Positions 42,261 through 52,110 of a DNA stretch of 64,000 bases are shown here, in pieces. Origin of the DNA: Emiliania huxleyi CCMP1516. Its lineage: Eukaryota; Haptophyta; Isochrysidales; Noelaerhabdaceae. The number at the start of each line of letters is the position of its first letter. The first letter of the stretch is position 1. The stretch covers positions 1,551,507 through 1,615,506 of the forward strand of contig NW_005198966.1 in assembly GCF_000372725.1 (NCBI RefSeq). The letters run 5' to 3'. The notes below the pieces were generated by a model that had not been told where the DNA came from, made no database searches, and saw only the letters and a list, made by a program, of their open reading frames with translations. A program made the translations under genes and the position numbers.

Positions 42261-42484
42261 TAAGTAAACCTCTGCAGCTGGATCCTGCTTCGTCTCGCTC
42301 GTTCGGCTCACCGGCTCTCTACAAGTTGCAACGTCGGCCCTCGGCCCCACTCCCCACACACAATCACAGGCTCCAGGGTGGCCAATCTGAATTCTGATAT
42401 ATCTGATGATATTATTTTTCTCAGATTTCACGCCCGCGAATGTGAAGAGAGACGCGCGACCCGCGTCGCTCCGCCCGCGAGGGC

Positions 42485-42979
42485 ATGAGCCTTCCGCGAT
42501 TCGATCCCGCAGCCAAAAGCTGCTCGCTCGAACCGCGGCCGACTCCGCCATCGCTGCCGCAGCTGTTGAGCTCTCCAGAAGACTGGTGCCTCATATGCTG
42601 CCTCCCTGCGGATGCTGCCGGCGAGCCTGGCGGTCCGCTGTACTACAAGGATGTGCTGACTCGATTCTACCTCGAATTCTACCCCCACGACCTCGGAACG
42701 CGAATGTGACAGGACCATCGGGTCCTTCAGCCACCAAAGCGAGATCACCCGAGAGCAGCTGAGCCTGCCTCTGGCCTCGCCTCCCTCTCCTCCAGGCATT
42801 CGTGGCATCCTATGGGTCGTCCAGAGTATCGACCTCTGGCTTGTCAGCGCCGCCCCACCGAGGGCACCATGAAGTACAGCGATCGCCACCTCGCTGGCCT
42901 CTCCGCAAGGCCCCCCGACCGCGTCGAACTCATCGGCGCGGGCTCTCTCGGCTACGGGACCGGCCCCAGCTTCGGCTGA
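42485..42979 (+). CDS. possible small gene whose 3' end was amplified
   Basis: A 74-codon frame from 42485 (MSLPRFDPAAKSCSLEPRPT, LYYKDVLTRFYLEFYPHDLG) and, after an unresolved joint, a second frame ending VELIGAGSLGYGTGPSFG with a stop at about 42979. The second piece is tandemly repeated downstream, stop codon included. No family recognised. It may be one spliced gene or chance frames. Confidence 0.3.
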
Positions 42980-43375
42980 GCCTGAGGGCTGACAAGCTGC
43001 CGAGAGCCCAAATCACTGTGAGAGGCGTGATTTCTTGTTGGTTTCCTAAAATCTCTCGAAATGTGTAATGTGAAGAACTCATCGGCGCGGGCTCTCTCGG
43101 CTACGGGACCGGCCCCAGCTTCGGCTGAGGGCTAACAAGCTGCCGAGCCCAAATCAGAAAGATCACTGTGAGAGTCGCGTGATTTCTTGTTGGTTTCCTA
43201 AAATCTCTCGAATGTGTGAAGAACTCATCGGCGCGGGCTCTCTCGGCTACGGGACCGGCCCCAGCTTCGGCTGAGGGCTGACAAGCTGCCCCGAGCCCAA
43301 ATCACTGTGAGAGCTCGAGTGTGGGAGTCGTGATTTCTTGTGTTGGTTTTCTAAAATCTCTCTCTCGAATGTGCA
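42925..43375 (+). repeat. three-copy tandem array, ~148-base unit
   Basis: Units start GAACTCATCGGCGCGGGCTC at 42925, 43075 and 43221. Each contains GCTACGGGACCGGCCCCAGC, ACAAGCTGCCGAGCCCAAAT, GTGATTTCTTGTTGG and AAAATCTCTC. The right half is the dispersed element also at 33226-33295; the left half could be the coding end of the upstream small gene. Confidence 0.9.
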
Positions 43376-43397
43376 ACGTCGGCGTGGTGGACACAGG

Positions 43398-43931
43398 TTA
43401 GGCTCCTCCCTCCATCGGTTGCTCTCTCGTACCGCCGTCTCCGCTCCCGGGCTGTGATGAGCGTACATCATCGCGCTCCCCGTCCTCGTCCCTCCGCCCC
43501 CTCCACAGCCTCGGCGGCTGCCACTGGTCCGACCTGTAGCTGTCCTGCATGTCCTGGTACTCGCTGGCGTCGTCCTCGTCCTGGAACGGTATGGCCGGCG
43601 AGAAGAAGGTGCCGGTGATTAGAGCCGTCATGGGAGCGAGCGCCGCGACGATGGCGAGCATCAGGGCCAGCAGCGGCAGCCTCGCGAACGACGGCGCGAG
43701 GCTCAGGGTAGTCGAGCCCAGCGTAACGGCTGCCGAAGCGAGAAAGCCCAGCAGCGCTATGGATATCGCGGCGACGGCGACGCTCGTTCGCAGCATGGGC
43801 GGCCTCGCGCCGTTTCGCAGGCCCGTCGCGGTCGCCGCGCTCGCTGAGATGGCCGGGCCCGCTGCAGCGCCGGCCAGGTAGCCGGCGACGACAGCGCCGG
43901 CGCCGTTTGCTGCAATGTCGACAACGCTCAT
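43398..43931 (-). CDS. unknown small multi-pass membrane protein
   Basis: 177 residues from MSVVDIAANGAGAVVAGYLA. Four hydrophobic segments: residues 8-24; 45-65 (TSVAVAAISIALLGFLASAA); LPLLALMLAIVAALAPMTAL; and the LITGTFFSPAIPF end. An acidic, charged C-terminal tail follows (DEDDASEYQDMQDSYRSDQW). No family recognised. The frame is open upstream to 44024. It lies about 190 bases from the divergent Ntn-hydrolase gene. Confidence 0.6.
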   Translation of the reverse strand: MSVVDIAANGAGAVVAGYLAGAAAGPAISASAATATGLRNGARPPMLRTSVAVAAISIALLGFLASAAVTLGSTTLSLAPSFARLPLLALMLAIVAALAPMTALITGTFFSPAIPFQDEDDASEYQDMQDSYRSDQWQPPRLWRGRRDEDGERDDVRSSQPGSGDGGTREQPMEGGA

Positions 43932-44125
43932 GGCCGGCTGCGGCGCAGCCGGCGGGCGCACGCCGCCAGTGAGTGAGTGCAGGGCGAGCATCGAGCAGAG
44001 ATGTGGCGTCGAACTCTGTGGCATTCGAACTCACCGCTTTCCCACGCCCAGAAATAAAAGAAACTTCGCCGATACCTCCTTGGGCCGCGGATTCTTATTT
44101 CTTTTTTGTGGCACCCAAAAACTCC

Positions 44126-45481
44126 ATGCCGCTCACCGACGCCTCCGTGGGGCGGCCGGCACAGTACGAGCCACCTCCACTCTACCGCATCCGCGCCACA
44201 TCGCTCTTTGACGCCGGGCTGCAGCAGGGGCGCATGGCCGGCACTCGTATCCGCGGCTGGCTCAGCACGCCCGAGATGAAGGGCCTGAGAAACTACACGG
44301 ACAGAGACGGTGCGGCCGGCTTCGCGCAGCTCAAGCGCGACAACGCTGCCACCTTCCCACAGCTGGTCCGGGAGCTGGAGGGCGTGGCTTCGGGCGCTGG
44401 CGTGCCGCCCGACGACATCTGGCGAGCGACGATGATCAACGAGCTGGAGAGCCTCCGCTCGACTGCGCCGGGCGCCTGGCACGCGGGGCACTGCTCGGAC
44501 GTGTACGCAGTCCCTCCCGGCGGGTACAGCGCGGGCTTTGCGCACGGGCACAACGAGGACTGGCCGGGTCCAATCTGGCAGTACTGGTACTTTGTCGCCT
44601 ATTCCGCCGCACCCGGCGCCGACTTTGCCTCGTGCGCCGGCGCAGTCTACCCGGGTGGGCTGCTCGGCTGGGCCGCGTCTTGGAATGCGCGGGGGCTCTA
44701 CCTGACGCAAAACTCGCTCTTCCCGAAGCGCAACCTGCCGGGCGGCCTCTCATCTGCCTTCGTGCAGCGCGCGGCGCTCTGCGGCGCGGGCGGCGGCGAA
44801 GCGGCGGCGGGCAGCTTGGACGAGCTCGTCGGCGCGCTGTCCACGCCTCGGGGCGGGCTTGGTTGGTCTTCGGCCGCGTCGCTCAACTTGGTCAGCCTGG
44901 TGGAGCGGCGGATGGCGAACCTGGAGGCGCAGCTGCAGTAGCACGCGAGGCGCCAGCCAGCCCTCTCGGAGCCTGCTCGGAACCGTCTCGGAGCCTTCTC
45001 GCAGGTGCACCTCGACAAGCACGCGAGGCGAGAGGTGAGGGAGGAGGAGGTGGCGGGCGAGGGGCGCAGCGGCGGCGGAGGAGCGGCAGGGGCCGCTAAC
45101 TACTCCCACTTCAACGCCTTCAAGAGCCTCGAGGTCGGAGTCGCCGACGACCCGGAGCCCTCCTCGCGGCACAGGCAGGCGCGCGTCGACGCACTGCCGC
45201 CCGTCCGCAGCGCGGCTGACATCAGGTCGAGGCTGAGCGACGCGCGGGACGAGGCCTTCCCCATCTACCGCAACATGACGCTGCACACCCTCGTCCTCGA
45301 CGGGCCGACCGGCCGGCTCGACGTGTGGTGCTGCGGCAGGAGCGCGGCACACGGCCCGCCCGTCTACCAATGGGAGCTGCTCCCCTCCTCGCCCTTCTTC
45401 GGCTTCGCCGAGCGTCTCCCGGCGCGAGCCCGAGCCGCGAGCGCCGAGCCGCGAGCGGCGGTTACGGCTTACGCGGTTTGA
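44126..45481 (+). CDS. C45-type acyltransferase/amidohydrolase (Ntn hydrolase, AAT/Tan-like)
   Basis: Two exons (44126-44926, 45005-45481) give 425 residues. N-terminal pro-region (YRIRATSLFDAGLQQGRMAG, FPQLVRELEGVASGAGVPPD), then AWHAGHCSDVYAVPPGGYSA with the predicted autocatalytic nucleophile Cys, GFAHGHNEDWPGPIWQYWYF with the GHNEDW signature, LGWAASWNARGLYLTQNSLF, and after splicing NYSHFNAFKSLEVGVADDPE and EAFPIYRNMTLHTLVLDGPT. The family (isopenicillin-N acyltransferase, Drosophila Tan) self-cleaves before Cys and hydrolyses or transfers acyl-amide bonds. The intron is GC-AG (GAG|GCGCAG). The substrate cannot be predicted. In an alga with an AANAT-like gene 13 kb away an amine conjugate is conceivable, but that is speculation. 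Confidence 0.8.
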
Positions 45482-45750
45482 CAACTTTGAGGGGGACCAC
45501 GACCAGTGAGCGCCGCAAGTCCTAGCGGCGCCCAGCCCCCGCCCTAGATCGTGAGTTTGCAGTTTCCCGTTGCGGGGTCTACATCGCACATTTTTACACC
45601 GTGACCGAAAAAGCCGCCATGGAACATGCGCACATGCGAGGGCTCTCGAGAGGGGCCGCAGAGTACTGAGTTTAGAGAGGCAGAGGGTTGGAGTACGCGG
45701 GTCTATACCGTAGGCGTAGCAGCGTCGACCGGCATGGCATCGAGTGCCGA

Positions 45751-46418
45751 CTAGTCGCCGCCGCAAGGCGTAGGCGCCGGCGGGTACTTGACGAACTTGT
45801 TGCCGTCTGCGTCCTCGGTGGTGAGGCCGACCACGTTGCCCTCCCCGTCCTTGCTGAAGCCAGCCACAGATCCAAAGGTCTGCGACGTCACGAGGCCCAT
45901 GCCGGGCTTGTACACGGAGACATAGGCCAGCGGCATTGACTGCGGGCCGACCGAGACCTCGACCAGGCCATTGTTAGGGCCGCAGGCCTGCGCCGACGGG
46001 GCACGGTTAGCAAATAAGCGCGCACGCACAGTGGGCGGCGGCGGCGAAGGGCAGGCACCCCGAAGAGCTTGAGCGAGCCGACGGACTTGGCGGCCGTGTT
46101 GCAGATCTTGCCAACCTTGTTCGGGTCGGTGTCGCCCTTCCACGGGCCCGCGGCGTCCTTGAAGAAGGCGCACTTGAGCAGGCCCTCCTTGAAGTCGCCG
46201 CCCATGTTCATCACCGACTCGTACAGAAACGAGGTGCCGCCCGGGCTGACGTTCAAGGCGATGAGGCCGTAGTTCTTGCCCGTGCCGATCCAGCCGAGGT
46301 TCTCCGAGACCCACGCCCAGCAATTCTGGATGGGGTTGGAGGAGCTCTTCTCCTCGGTCGCTCCGCCCTTCTCCTCTGCGCGGCGCTCCTCAACGAATTT
46401 TGGGTCCGGCTTCGGCGC
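45751..46418 (-). CDS. unknown conserved-looking protein, 3' two exons
   Basis: Exons 46418-46059 and 45987-45751 (intron 45988-46058, GT-AG) join in phase to about 198 residues: PKPDPKFVEERRAEEKGGAT, NPIQNCWAWVSENLGWIGTG, YGLIALNVSPGGTSFLYESV, LLKCAFFKDAAGPWKGDTDP, then ACGPNNGLVEVSVGPQSMPL, VTSQTFGSVAGFSKDGEGNV and the end PPAPTPCGGD. An acceptor (GTGTAG|GCG) precedes 46418, so one or more 5' exons are missing from this model. Beta-rich, Cys-containing; perhaps lumenal. Family not recognised. Confidence 0.6.
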
Positions 46419-47343
46419 CTACACGGCGCACACGACAGGTAGGTGATCCAGAGCGTTGGCGAGTGTCACCGGCGTGAGGCCGGTCCCACGGTGGGCTTCG
46501 GGCGAGATGACATGTTCAAGGAGCCGCTGCAAATGGGTCTCGTTAACGGGGGGGGCCGGGCCCCCCCGGCGCTTCCGGCGTTTTGTTTTTTCTTCGTTGT
46601 CTTCTACGCCATCGTCGCGCCATCCAAGATCTACTTCAACTGCCAGGATGGAGAGCTGGCTGTGCCATGCGGGGCACTCGACGTGCTCGAGCGTGACATG
46701 ACGGTCATCGGCGGCGACGAGCGGGGGACGACAGCACCGATCGATCCTGTACCGTGTTTGTTATAGCCCCCCCGAAAGAACACACCAGTGAGGGAGGGTG
46801 AGACGATCGAGGGGTCCCGTACCATGCGGAATCGGCCCTATCAAGTGCTCAAGTGCTCAACTAGTTAACTGGTTGAGCCCCGCCCTAGCCTTGGAGTTGC
46901 AGTTGGACACAAATGTTGGGTCAACAAACACACACTTTCATACCCCAACGGACTCAAAAAGACAAGCCTCAAGTTAGTCGACGACACGTGACGCTCGGGG
47001 ACCCGCCTTCTTACCCATCTCTCTGGAATCTGTCCGTTTTTATGTAATAACGAGAGACACCCGAGCACGACCACGAGAGACACCTACAACGTGCGCGGTG
47101 CGGCCCTGCGGGTGCGGCCTGGCGCCTGCGCGCGCGCGGCGGCACCGCTGCTCTCTAGCGGCATGTGGCAGTGGGCGCTGTCCACTGACCGGCTCTTCTT
47201 TCCGCCTCGTGCCCCGCGCGCGCGCGAGCGCGCCAATATCTCATACCCCATGGGGAAAAGACGAGACCGAGCTCCGAGGGACGCTTACGGCTGAGCTTAG
47301 TTACTCTCGCTCAAAATCCACTCGCTCCCGCTGCCTGCCTGCC
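46419..47343. other. intergenic; long dispersed repeat at 46742-46860
   Basis: The missing 5' exon(s) of the preceding gene should lie here, but I cannot place them. The plus-strand frame 46443-46766 (PALPAFCFFFVVFYAIVAPS) is short and unsupported. Confidence 0.45.
46742..46860 (+). repeat. 119-base dispersed repeat, copy 1
   Basis: CGATCCTGTACCGTGTTTGT through GACGATCGAGGGGTCCCGTA to CAAGTGCTCAAGTGCTCAA. It recurs in the same orientation at 63001-63119 with about eight differences. Confidence 0.88.
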
Positions 47344-48589
47344 TCACATTTCGAGCGCGAGCCTCCCGCGCTGCTGCGATCGGTGAGGCGAGGGCGCCGC
47401 TGCTCTCTGCGCCTTCAGGTCGTCGAGGTCTTTGCTGGAGATCTCCGCCGCCGGCTCCATCGGCCCGCCGCCCGGCTCGCCCTCCTCCTGCAGCTCCACC
47501 ATCCCGTTCCCCGGCAGCACGCTCGGGATGACCGACCGCGCCGTCCCGTACGCCACCGCGACAAAGATGAAGAGGAAGACGATCAACGGGAAGATGACGT
47601 CGGCGTTCACGTCGGTGTAACCATCCGGCGAGAGCGGCGGCAAGTGCGGGTGCGGAGGCATGGCGGGCGGCAGCCCGCCGGAGCGAGCCGAATCGGACGG
47701 TCGCAGCGCCACCATCACCTGTATCGAAGAGTGAACTATATGGCGCTGGCGCTCAGACCAACTGAGCAACCGTGCAGTGCCCCCTAGAGTGCCCCGCCGC
47801 CTTGAGGTGCTGCATTCGCGTATCTCCGTCCCTGATCCCACCCAGCCCTCCCTCTGCTCACCCCTCCCCTTCTCTCCCCTCGTTCCCTCCGCCCCCCCAC
47901 GCCTCACCTCGATATCTGCGCCCAGCTCGACCTGGTGGTCCGCCTCGCGCCGCAGCTCGCACCAGTGAAGCGGCGTCGGGATTGGGCGCAGCTTGCAGGC
48001 GCCAATCTCCTTATGGTGCGAGAACTCGTCGTAGTCGAAGATCTGAATCCGCAGCAGGCCGGCCTCGGGGCTCTCCATGTCGCAGCAGAGGTCGTAGACG
48101 GGGTTGGCCGTATTTGGCTCCGCAGGCGAGCGGCACTCCTGTCGGCCTCCTCGTCCGCCAACCAAGGTGAGGAGCACGTAACTGCGTCGGTAAGAGCCGG
48201 CGGGTGAGGGAGAAGAGCGACGGCGTGGCAGCTACCGCCCGGGCGCGGCGACGCCTGTCTGGCAGCGTGTTCTTGGGCCACGTGTCCGTGGGAGGGAGGT
48301 CTCGCGCTCGTCGGACACACACCCTAATCGGCTGTCCGCAGTGCACCTGGCAGGGCGGGAGCAGTCGCACCGGCGCAGTGTGCAGACGCAGGAGGAGTCG
48401 CATCGAGCTCAGAGGCACAGGCGGGCGGGGCGGGGCACTCACGTTGTCGTGCGGGTCGTTGTCGTGCCGGCACGGCTGGTTGATCTCGCGCGAGTCGTGG
48501 AAGCTGGCGAACTTGCCCCACAGGCTAAGCGAGCCCATTATCGTTTCCTCGTGCACAGGCGTTCTGCAGCGCGATTCTGCAGGCGCCAT
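47344..48589 (-). CDS. C2-domain protein with C-terminal membrane anchor
   Basis: Four exons (48589-48443, 48346-48255, 48181-47908, 47718-47344), 295 residues, all in phase. Short N-terminus (GSLSLWGKFASFHDSREINQ), then one C2 domain: IRVCVRRARDLPPTDTWPKN, TLPDSYVLLTLVGG (the joint restores the strand), NTANPVYDLCCDMESPEAGL, and LRIQIFDYDEFSHHKEIGAC with loop Asp residues able to bind Ca2+. A Pro-rich linker and one C-terminal membrane helix (VIFPLIVFLFIFVAVAYGTA) follow, leaving a cytosolic tail. This resembles tail-anchored membrane-contact or fusion proteins rather than a full ferlin. Introns: 48347-48442 GT, 48182-48254 GC, 47719-47907 GT. Confidence 0.82.
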
Positions 48590-48621
48590 TCAAAAAAAAT
48601 CACAGCACACTGTCACACAAA

Positions 48622-48738
48622 GGGTGGGCGACGGCTAGTGCACCTCACCCCTCTCCTTAAAATCCCTGTGTGGTGGCGGCGTGCCGTCCTCCCATCCCTC
48701 CCTTGGGTTGTCTGTTTTCTTTCTTTCTTTTACACACC
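48622..48738 (+). repeat. dispersed short element, copy lacking its left part
   Basis: GGGTGGGCGACGGCTAG, CTCCTTAAAATCCCTGTGTG, GGCGGCGTGCCGTCCTCCCA and TTTTCTTTCTTTCTTTT. This copy has no CA expansion and shows the ancestral TGTGTGG-GGCGTGCCGTCC junction. Confidence 0.8.
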
Positions 48739-49316
48739 GGCACACCACCGGAGCCGAGTCTCTCTCTCTCCGGAGCCGCCTAAGCGACTCCGTTTAAGAA
48801 ACGTCAATGCACTGCACCATGCACCCTTCTCGGCGCAGTGGGTGCCGAGGCGCCGTTCGTTTTTTCTTTTAACCTTTTATGAGCACGTCCCGTCGGCAAG
48901 CTGCTCTGGCTATCACGACACACGAGGGGACGCGCCCCCCTTGCGCTGGTTTCCCCGGCGGTGCGAGGCGTTATTTTTCGCTAAATTACAAAGTTTAAGT
49001 TAGCCACGTCTCTGGGCAAAACGTGACGTCTCTTGGCTAAGTTGCTCTTCCTCTTGACGTCTCTTGCTGGCCTGTCTCTGATTTGAGCGTTGTGGTTCCG
49101 TGTGTGCGCACGAGAGAGATGGACAGAGATCAGAGCGAGACGTCTCTGGACTCTGCGAGCTTTCTCTGTGACTCTCACTCTCTCTCTCTTCTTGTGAGTT
49201 TTATGTCATAAATAATAAATAAATAAAACGGGCAAACTCTGAGACGAGATGGGATTTAGGGACATGTGTCCCCGCCCTGCACGATCTTGGTGTAGGGATC
49301 TTCAATCCGTGTCCCC
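48739..49316. other. intergenic; A/T-rich 3'-end-like repeat at 49208-49300
   Basis: AATAATAAATAAATAAAACG, GACGAGATGGG and TCCCCGCCCTGCACGATCTT match 35300-35412. It lies directly beyond the stop of the ORF at 49317-50204, so it may be that gene family's 3' UTR. Confidence 0.55.
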
Positions 49317-50204
49317 TCACCCCTCGTCACAACCCGACACGGAAGAGCGGCAAGAGTTGGGGCTGCGGCTACGGCTGCGGCTATGAGAGGGGCCGGGGTC
49401 GCGGGAGAGCCGCTGCGCCGCGTGGACGCGCCTACACCGCTCTTGCTCCGCTCGCCACCTCTCGCAAAGGTCCAAAGCCATAGCCACCACCTCCTCCGGC
49501 AAGTCCTTTCGCCGTATCTCGCCGTCCCTCCACGCCTGGAAGAGCTCGTCGTCATAGCCGTATTGCATCACAGCCTGCTGAACTGCGTCGTGTACGACCC
49601 CTGCCGTCCTATCCTGCGCCTCAGCGTCGGAAAAGTCGAACTCGGAGTCATACTCGGAAGCAGGCACAGACGGCCGCGGTGATTTGGCAGGCGGCGAGGA
49701 GGGGGAGGGGGAGCGCGGCGGTGCGCGCTCGTGGCTCCCGCTGGTGCCAGAAGGGCCAGCGCCCAGCGCGCTCAGCCTGTTCTTGTTCACCTTGGGAGAG
49801 GGGGGTGGGGGTCCACCTCCCTTGGGTGCGGGCTGGCGGTCAGGCTTGCGCTTGACCGCCTTGCCCGGCGGCTTGCGGCCAGGGTTCCTCATGGTGAACC
49901 TGTCCGGCATGCCGCCCTTCCCAACCCTGGTCCACCCCTCGGGCGACTCGTTGGGCTGGGGCTGCTGCACCTGTTGGTGCTGCGGGTGTGCCTGCGGTGC
50001 TGCGGCCGGAGCTGCAGCGGCGGCAGGCGGTGCTGCGGGCGGTGCCGCGGCGGTGGTGGCAGCAGGCACAGGCTGCGGTGGGGCACTGCCCTCCTTGGCC
50101 TGCTGCCGCTCCCTGTCCCTCTCCCACTGGGACTGGGGCTGGACAATGAACTGCTTGCCCATGGGCGTCGGGTTGACGCTGAAGCTCCACCAGTTGCGCT
50201 CCAC
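49317..50204 (-). CDS. unknown Pro/Ala/Ser-rich, largely disordered protein
   Basis: 295 residues, single exon. Start MERNWWSFSVNPTPMGKQFI; long Ala/Pro/Gln tract (AAPPAAPPAAAAAPAAAPQA); basic patch (GRKPPGKAVKRKPDRQPAPK); Ser/Pro stretch; acidic helix (VVHDAVQQAVMQYGYDDELF); a charged helix with DLPEEVVAMALDLCERWRAE; and an Arg-Ser tail (SHSRSRSRSPNS). The RS tail and basic linker suggest nucleic-acid or splicing contacts, by composition only. The downstream A/T-rich repeat shared with 35.3 kb hints that it may belong to a mobile or retroposed family. Confidence 0.45.
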   Translation of the reverse strand: MERNWWSFSVNPTPMGKQFIVQPQSQWERDRERQQAKEGSAPPQPVPAATTAAAPPAAPPAAAAAPAAAPQAHPQHQQVQQPQPNESPEGWTRVGKGGMPDRFTMRNPGRKPPGKAVKRKPDRQPAPKGGGPPPPSPKVNKNRLSALGAGPSGTSGSHERAPPRSPSPSSPPAKSPRPSVPASEYDSEFDFSDAEAQDRTAGVVHDAVQQAVMQYGYDDELFQAWRDGEIRRKDLPEEVVAMALDLCERWRAEQERCRRVHAAQRLSRDPGPSHSRSRSRSPNSCRSSVSGCDEG

Positions 50205-50459
50205 GGCGAGCTGCGAGAGGAGTTTTATGTCTCATGCTTGTGTCCGGTCGCCCACCAATATGCGCGGCGCTATACGTAGGTGTGTGAGGACACGGCACGT
50301 GTCTCTCGCTCCATGACCAACACTACAAAACAAGTAGTCTCCCAACTCTTACGGAAATGCAAACGTCTCACAACCCCTACCCGCTACCCGTCTTGTGTGC
50401 GCATGCAGCTCCACGTGTGCGTGTGTAAGCGAGCCCGCCGACCAGGCCCGCGGAGATCG

Positions 50460-51200
50460 TCACGCCGTCTTGCGCACAAGGACAAACGGCGCAGCGTTGC
50501 GCACGCCTCCCGACGCTCGCATCCCGCCCAGGCCGAGCAGCACGCCGGGCGCCACCTCTCGCAGCTCGTCGCGCATGCCGAGGACTGTGCCCCACAGCGG
50601 CTCCCCCGCCGCGGCGTAGTCGAGGCTCAGCACGGGCCTCCCGTCGAGCGTGGACGGCGCGACGGATGCGCGGAAGGCGCGCCTCGGAGGTCCGCGCTCA
50701 AAGAGGTTGGCCCCGCTGCCGCCGTCCGCGCTGAAGGCTTTGCCAGACCACCGCGAGGCGGGCCCGAATAGGTTGTGCGTTATGAGTGCAGACACGGGCG
50801 CCAGCACACCGAGCGGGAGCAGCCTCCCCTCCCACTCGCCGCTCCACCCGCCGATCGTGGGAGCGGGCGAGGCCCGCCACAGCGCCACGGCATCCGCCTT
50901 GGACGTCAGCGCAAGCAGGCCGGCGGCATCAGAGCAGGAAGGCGGAGGATGGGAGGTGCCGCCGTTTTGCGCAATGTTGAGCGCTATTAGTGCGCCCAGC
51001 GAGGCGACAAGCGCCGCCACGGTCGTGCCTGCTGTGCTGAGACCGCCGCCGCGGAGCCGAGCAGCAGCGAGGCAGGTTGCAGTATGTGACGAGCGCTCGT
51101 ACGCACCAGTGCCAGCACCGGGGCCAGTGGCGATCTGTGACGCCTCGGTGAGCGATTCGGCGGCAACGATGAGGACGGTCGGCACGAGCAGCCGCCTCAT
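50460..51200 (-). CDS. unknown secreted or organellar protein with conserved-looking C-terminal domain
   Basis: 246 residues from MRRLLVPTVLIVAAESLTEA, a plausible signal peptide. A second hydrophobic stretch is VAALVASLGALIALNIAQNG. The C-terminal half looks like a folded domain: GGWSGEWEGRLLPLGVLAPV, HNLFGPASRWSGKAFSADGG, GANLFERGPPRRAFRASVAP, STLDGRPVLSLDYAAAGEPL, MRDELREVAPGVLLGLGGMR. The closing DELR..APGVLLG motif and W-x-GK-x-F recall lipocalin-like or GXWXG-type small proteins, but I cannot name the family. The frame is open upstream to 51317. Confidence 0.6.
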   Translation of the reverse strand: MRRLLVPTVLIVAAESLTEASQIATGPGAGTGAYERSSHTATCLAAARLRGGGLSTAGTTVAALVASLGALIALNIAQNGGTSHPPPSCSDAAGLLALTSKADAVALWRASPAPTIGGWSGEWEGRLLPLGVLAPVSALITHNLFGPASRWSGKAFSADGGSGANLFERGPPRRAFRASVAPSTLDGRPVLSLDYAAAGEPLWGTVLGMRDELREVAPGVLLGLGGMRASGGVRNAAPFVLVRKTA

Positions 51201-51336
51201 GTATGTACCGCTTGTTGGTGGTGTGTCGTGCGCGACCTCTGAGTCCTGCACCGATGGTAGGATCCTACAACTGTAGTGCTGGGCCGCGCGGTCCCTGCAA
51301 TTTTTCTCTTTCCCCAATTTTATTTATTCAGAAGGA

Positions 51337-51727
51337 AATTTGGACGGCGGCGGCTACGTGGCGTACAAGAAGGCGGACTACGCGCACGCCCTCTCGCGCT
51401 CGGACACGGACGTACAGATGTACCTGTTCGAAACCTTCGTTCGGCGGGTCCGGGTGTCTGCGTGTCTCTTCTTCGGGTGGTTGGGAGAGTTTGTTTGAGA
51501 TTTTTAGCAATACCTTAACAATACCAAACAACTCTAACACTCACACTGCAACGCGGTCAAGCGGCTGTTCTACCAGATGAAGGACAAGGTCAAGGACAAG
51601 CTCTCGAAGCGGCAGCACGAGGACGAGGCGAGCTGGTCGACGCGGTCGTGGCTGTCGCTGCAGGCCCAGCGCTGCCCGTTTGTCAGCGCTGTCAGTCGCG
51701 CTGCAGGCCTGCAGCTTCTCGCGGCGG
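51337..51727 (+). pseudogene. coding remnant interrupted by a short repeat
   Basis: Coding-like pieces GNLDGGGYVAYKKADYAHAL, DTDVQMYLFETFVRRV and, beyond the repeat at 51497-51546, NAVKRLFYQMKDKVKDKLSK and QHEDEASWSTRSWLSLQ. The repeat (inverted relative of 25232-25272) sits between the two pieces, and the second piece ends at the boundary of the next DNA element. Origin unknown; low confidence. Confidence 0.3.
51497..51546 (-). repeat. short dispersed repeat, inverted copy of 25232-25272
   Basis: Reverse complement reads TGTGAGTGTTAGAGTTGTTT then GGTATTGCTAAAAATCTC, with an 11-base internal duplication absent from the other copy. Confidence 0.75.
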
Positions 51728-51836
51728 CGGATGAGAGACTATGGAAAGTTCACGTCATGACGGTTAGCCGCTGTCACGACGGTTAGCCGCTGTCATGACA
51801 GCTGCCAGCTGTCATACAGCAAACGACAGCGACAGT

Positions 51837-52110
51837 GACACCTACACCTGTCACCAGCTGTCACCAGCTGTCACCAGCTGTCACCAGCTGTCACCAGCTG
51901 TCGTTGCTGCTGTCGTTGCTGCTGTCGTTGCTGCTGTCGTAACCATCCCCGACTGGTCCAACTGTCACTGCTGCTGTAATTGCGCAGCTGTCATTCCTGC
52001 TGTCATTGCTGCTGTCATCGCTGTCGTTGCTGCTGCTGTGCTGTCATTGCTGCTGTCATTGCTGCTGTCATTGCTGCTGTCATTGCTGCTGTCATTGCTG
52101 CTGTCATGAG
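51837..52110 (+). repeat. subterminal CAGCTGTCAC / TTGCTGCTGTCA minisatellites, left
   Basis: Five CAGCTGTCAC units, then TTGCTGCTGTCG and TTGCTGCTGTCA units, ending near 52110. The same units recur at 53718-53805 at the other end of the element. Confidence 0.9.

Noticed and set aside
42428-42889. 153-codon minus-strand frame
   Set aside because: No motif and weak codon bias; the plus strand has a slightly better small-gene candidate.
44927-45004. Ntn hydrolase ending at the TAG at 44939-44941
   Set aside because: The conserved C-terminal part resumes in frame at 45005 after a GC-AG intron, so the TAG is intronic.
47719-47790. tRNA-like D-arm (minus strand GGTTGCTCAGTTGGTCTGAG) inside an intron
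   Set aside because: An A-box-like word is present, but no anticodon arm, T arm or acceptor stem can be folded around it.
51837-52110. Possible CRISPR array
   Set aside because: The units are contiguous minisatellite copies without unique spacers, in a eukaryotic DNA element.
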